This document shows positions 62,688-64,000 of a stretch of 64,000 bases of DNA, piece by piece (the stretch's first letter is position 1; every line of letters starts with the position of its first letter). A program made the position numbers and the translations under genes. Below the pieces are notes generated by a model, which was not told the origin of the DNA, ran no database searches, and worked only from the letters and a program-made list of their open reading frames with translations. Origin of the DNA: Microvirga lotononidis (GTDB lineage: Bacteria; Pseudomonadota; Alphaproteobacteria; Rhizobiales; Beijerinckiaceae); assembly GCF_034627025.1 (NCBI RefSeq), contig NZ_CP141050.1:496001-560000 (forward strand), written 5' to 3'.

Positions 62688-63528
62688 GGTTCTGTTGCAG
62701 CTTTGAAGCTTGCTCGGCCTGAGCCAAGACAGGAGGGGGTGAGAGGGGCTGACAGTGAAGCGAGGGACCAAGAAGAACCTGTTCAAGGGTCGGCAGTTCA
62801 CGGCGGAGATCATCCTATGGGCGGTCCACTGGTACCTGCAATTCCCGATCAGCTATCGTGATCTCGAATGCATGCTCGCCGACCGTGGTGTTCAGGTGGA
62901 TCACACCACCCTGTTTCGTTGGGTCCAGGCTTACGCACCTGAGATCGAGAAGCGCATCCGTCCGCATCTCCGTATGACGAACAGCTCCTGGCGCGTGGAC
63001 GAAACATACATTCGAGTAGAGGGCAAATGGGTCTATCTGTACCGCGCCGTTGATGCAGCAGGGCAATCCATCGACTTTCTGCTCTCCTGCAGGCGCCATG
63101 CGGCTGCCGCCCGGCGGTTCTTCCGCAAGGCCTTGGGACAGCCGCATACCGTAAATCCGCGGACCATCACGGTCGATAAGAACGCCGCCTACCCGACGGC
63201 AGCGAGAAACATGAAACGGGCTGGAGAACTCTGGCGTTTCGCCAAACTGCGACAGGTGAAATTCCTGAACAACATCGTCGAGCAGGATCACCGACGTATC
63301 AAGCGGTTGGTTCGCCCTGAGCTGGGATTCAAGAGCTTTGCGACGGCTTCACGGACGATTGCGGGCTATGAGGCCATGGCGATGATCCGCAAGGAACAGG
63401 TTGTCTGTGCACCAGCGGGTGACATGGGCGCTCAGCGCGACTTCATTGCCGCGCTCTTCGGCACGGCTGCTTGACCTGAGGTCCATTCCGGCTCGTGCGT
63501 GACCTATGTCAGGGGTTCCAACGGAACC
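62688..63528 (+). mobile_element. IS6-family element, complete
   Basis: The 841-bp element starts with GGTTCTGTTGCAG at 62688 and ends at 63528 with the complement of GGTTCCGTTGGAA. It contains one intact transposase and is inverted relative to the element at 59568. The 8-base flanks (AAGAGGGG and CCCAGACA) do not match, so no target duplication is preserved. Confidence 0.8.
62755..63474 (+). CDS. IS6-family transposase
   Basis: A GTG start at 62755 gives 239 residues with catalytic D82 (SWRVDETYI), D141 (TITVDKNAAY) and E176 (NNIVEQDHRR). The protein is very similar to the transposase at 59622-60338 along its whole length, and both appear active. It sits between matching terminal repeats. 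A run of purines upstream (GACAGTGAAGCGAGG region) gives only a weak ribosome site. Confidence 0.9.
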   Translation: MKRGTKKNLFKGRQFTAEIILWAVHWYLQFPISYRDLECMLADRGVQVDHTTLFRWVQAYAPEIEKRIRPHLRMTNSSWRVDETYIRVEGKWVYLYRAVDAAGQSIDFLLSCRRHAAAARRFFRKALGQPHTVNPRTITVDKNAAYPTAARNMKRAGELWRFAKLRQVKFLNNIVEQDHRRIKRLVRPELGFKSFATASRTIAGYEAMAMIRKEQVVCAPAGDMGAQRDFIAALFGTAA

Positions 63529-64000
63529 CCCAGACAGTCCATTCCGCTGCGACACGTGTCCAGTGCTCCCGGTCGAGCAGGGGTTTGTCCATCTGCCAAC
63601 TCCATCCATCCCGATGCGATACCTGAAAAGGGTGTCAGAGGTACAACCACACTATAGTTTAGAACAATCCCCGGAGTTGGTGATAGGGCACGAGTTCCAC
63701 GAGCAACCTTCAGCGAAACTCAAGTCGCAATCAAGAATGTCCCATATTGGCACTCCTGAGACGTGAGCGGTTGGTTCACTTAAGCACCTAGGAGCCGACG
63801 TTCGTTGAGCGGAGGGACGGTGAAATATTGACCCTTACCGGATCATAGCGCGTTTTGGATGGGCGACACACATAGCATCGTCATTGTTCAGACACTACAG
63901 ATTCAGCAGTAGGTACTCAGCAGCATGCTCAAGTCGGAAGCTTCCTCTGGAGAGCAGTTTCTATGCGGGAGACCTCATTTCCTGTGGCCATCTGCATGGG
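63529..64000. other. 472-bp terminal region, no gene supported
   Basis: No gene is called between the IS6 element and the window edge. The plus-strand frame at 63506-63766 overlaps the IS end and shows no family features. An ATG at 63963 after GGAGAG could begin a gene that continues beyond the window, but too little is visible. The middle part is AT-richer than the window average. Confidence 0.4.

Noticed and set aside
1..64000. CRISPR array, tRNA, rRNA, integrase or phage structural genes
   Set aside because: No regularly spaced repeats, tRNA-like cloverleaf, rRNA sequence or phage-type protein was recognised in either strand. A tRNA or covariance-model scan would be decisive but could not be run.

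Overview
The window looks like chromosomal or large-replicon DNA of a GC-rich alphaproteobacterium. Hyphomicrobiales, and within it a Methylobacteriaceae member such as Microvirga or Methylobacterium, is the best guess. This is inferred from codon use, the many short hypothetical proteins, IS6/IS110/IS5 remnants and the dominance of ABC importers; no rRNA, tRNA or phylogenetic marker gene was recognised to prove it.

Layout. (1) 1-4626, minus strand: a sulfonate-type sulfur-scavenging operon (LLM flavin monooxygenase, SsuA/C/B-like importer, FAD oxidoreductase cut by the window edge). (2) 4627-7828: small genes and debris, namely a uroporphyrinogen-III synthase fragment, a mosaic of IS6 and IS110 pieces, and the C-terminal remnant of an RTX protein. 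(3) 7853-16780, minus strand: a tightly overlapped eight-gene exopolysaccharide operon (UDP-glucuronate decarboxylase, GalE-type epimerase, GT2 synthase, two DUF995 proteins, UDP-glucose dehydrogenase, GH26-like glycosidase, acyltransferase), followed by a plus-strand secreted SGNH esterase. (4) 18589-20764: an IS110 copy and a dead IS6 transposase. (5) 21527-45401: a large catabolic and transport block with a polar amino-acid ABC importer, three M81 (MlrC-like) metallopeptidases, a class III aminotransferase, RidA, a D-amino-acid-type PLP enzyme, two IclR regulators and two complete dipeptide ABC importers that meet tail to tail. (6) 46520-56559, plus strand: a sugar or sugar-acid operon with its own CUT1 ABC importer, an enolase-superfamily dehydratase, a GMC oxidoreductase with a small partner, an aldehyde dehydrogenase and a GntR/FCD regulator. 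(7) 56577-63528: IS5 and IS110 remnants, a decapitated LysR gene, a DHFR-like/TetR divergent pair, a TetR fragment cut by an IS6 element, and a small signalling block (diguanylate cyclase, receiver protein, small proteins) enclosed by two inverted IS6 elements.

How the parts may work together. The most unusual segment is region 5. It can be read as an uptake-and-breakdown system for peptides or amides containing unusual or D-amino acids: two importers bring substrate in, three cytoplasmic M81 enzymes cleave it, and PLP enzymes plus RidA handle the amino acids. Two of its minus-strand operons share a near-identical promoter/operator-like sequence (29487-29502 and 44410-44425). Region 3 would make UDP-glucuronate and UDP-xylose (perhaps UDP-arabinose) and polymerise them. 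Related IS110 sequences in the same orientation lie on both sides of regions 5 and 6, which suggests, but does not prove, that these modules arrived by transfer.
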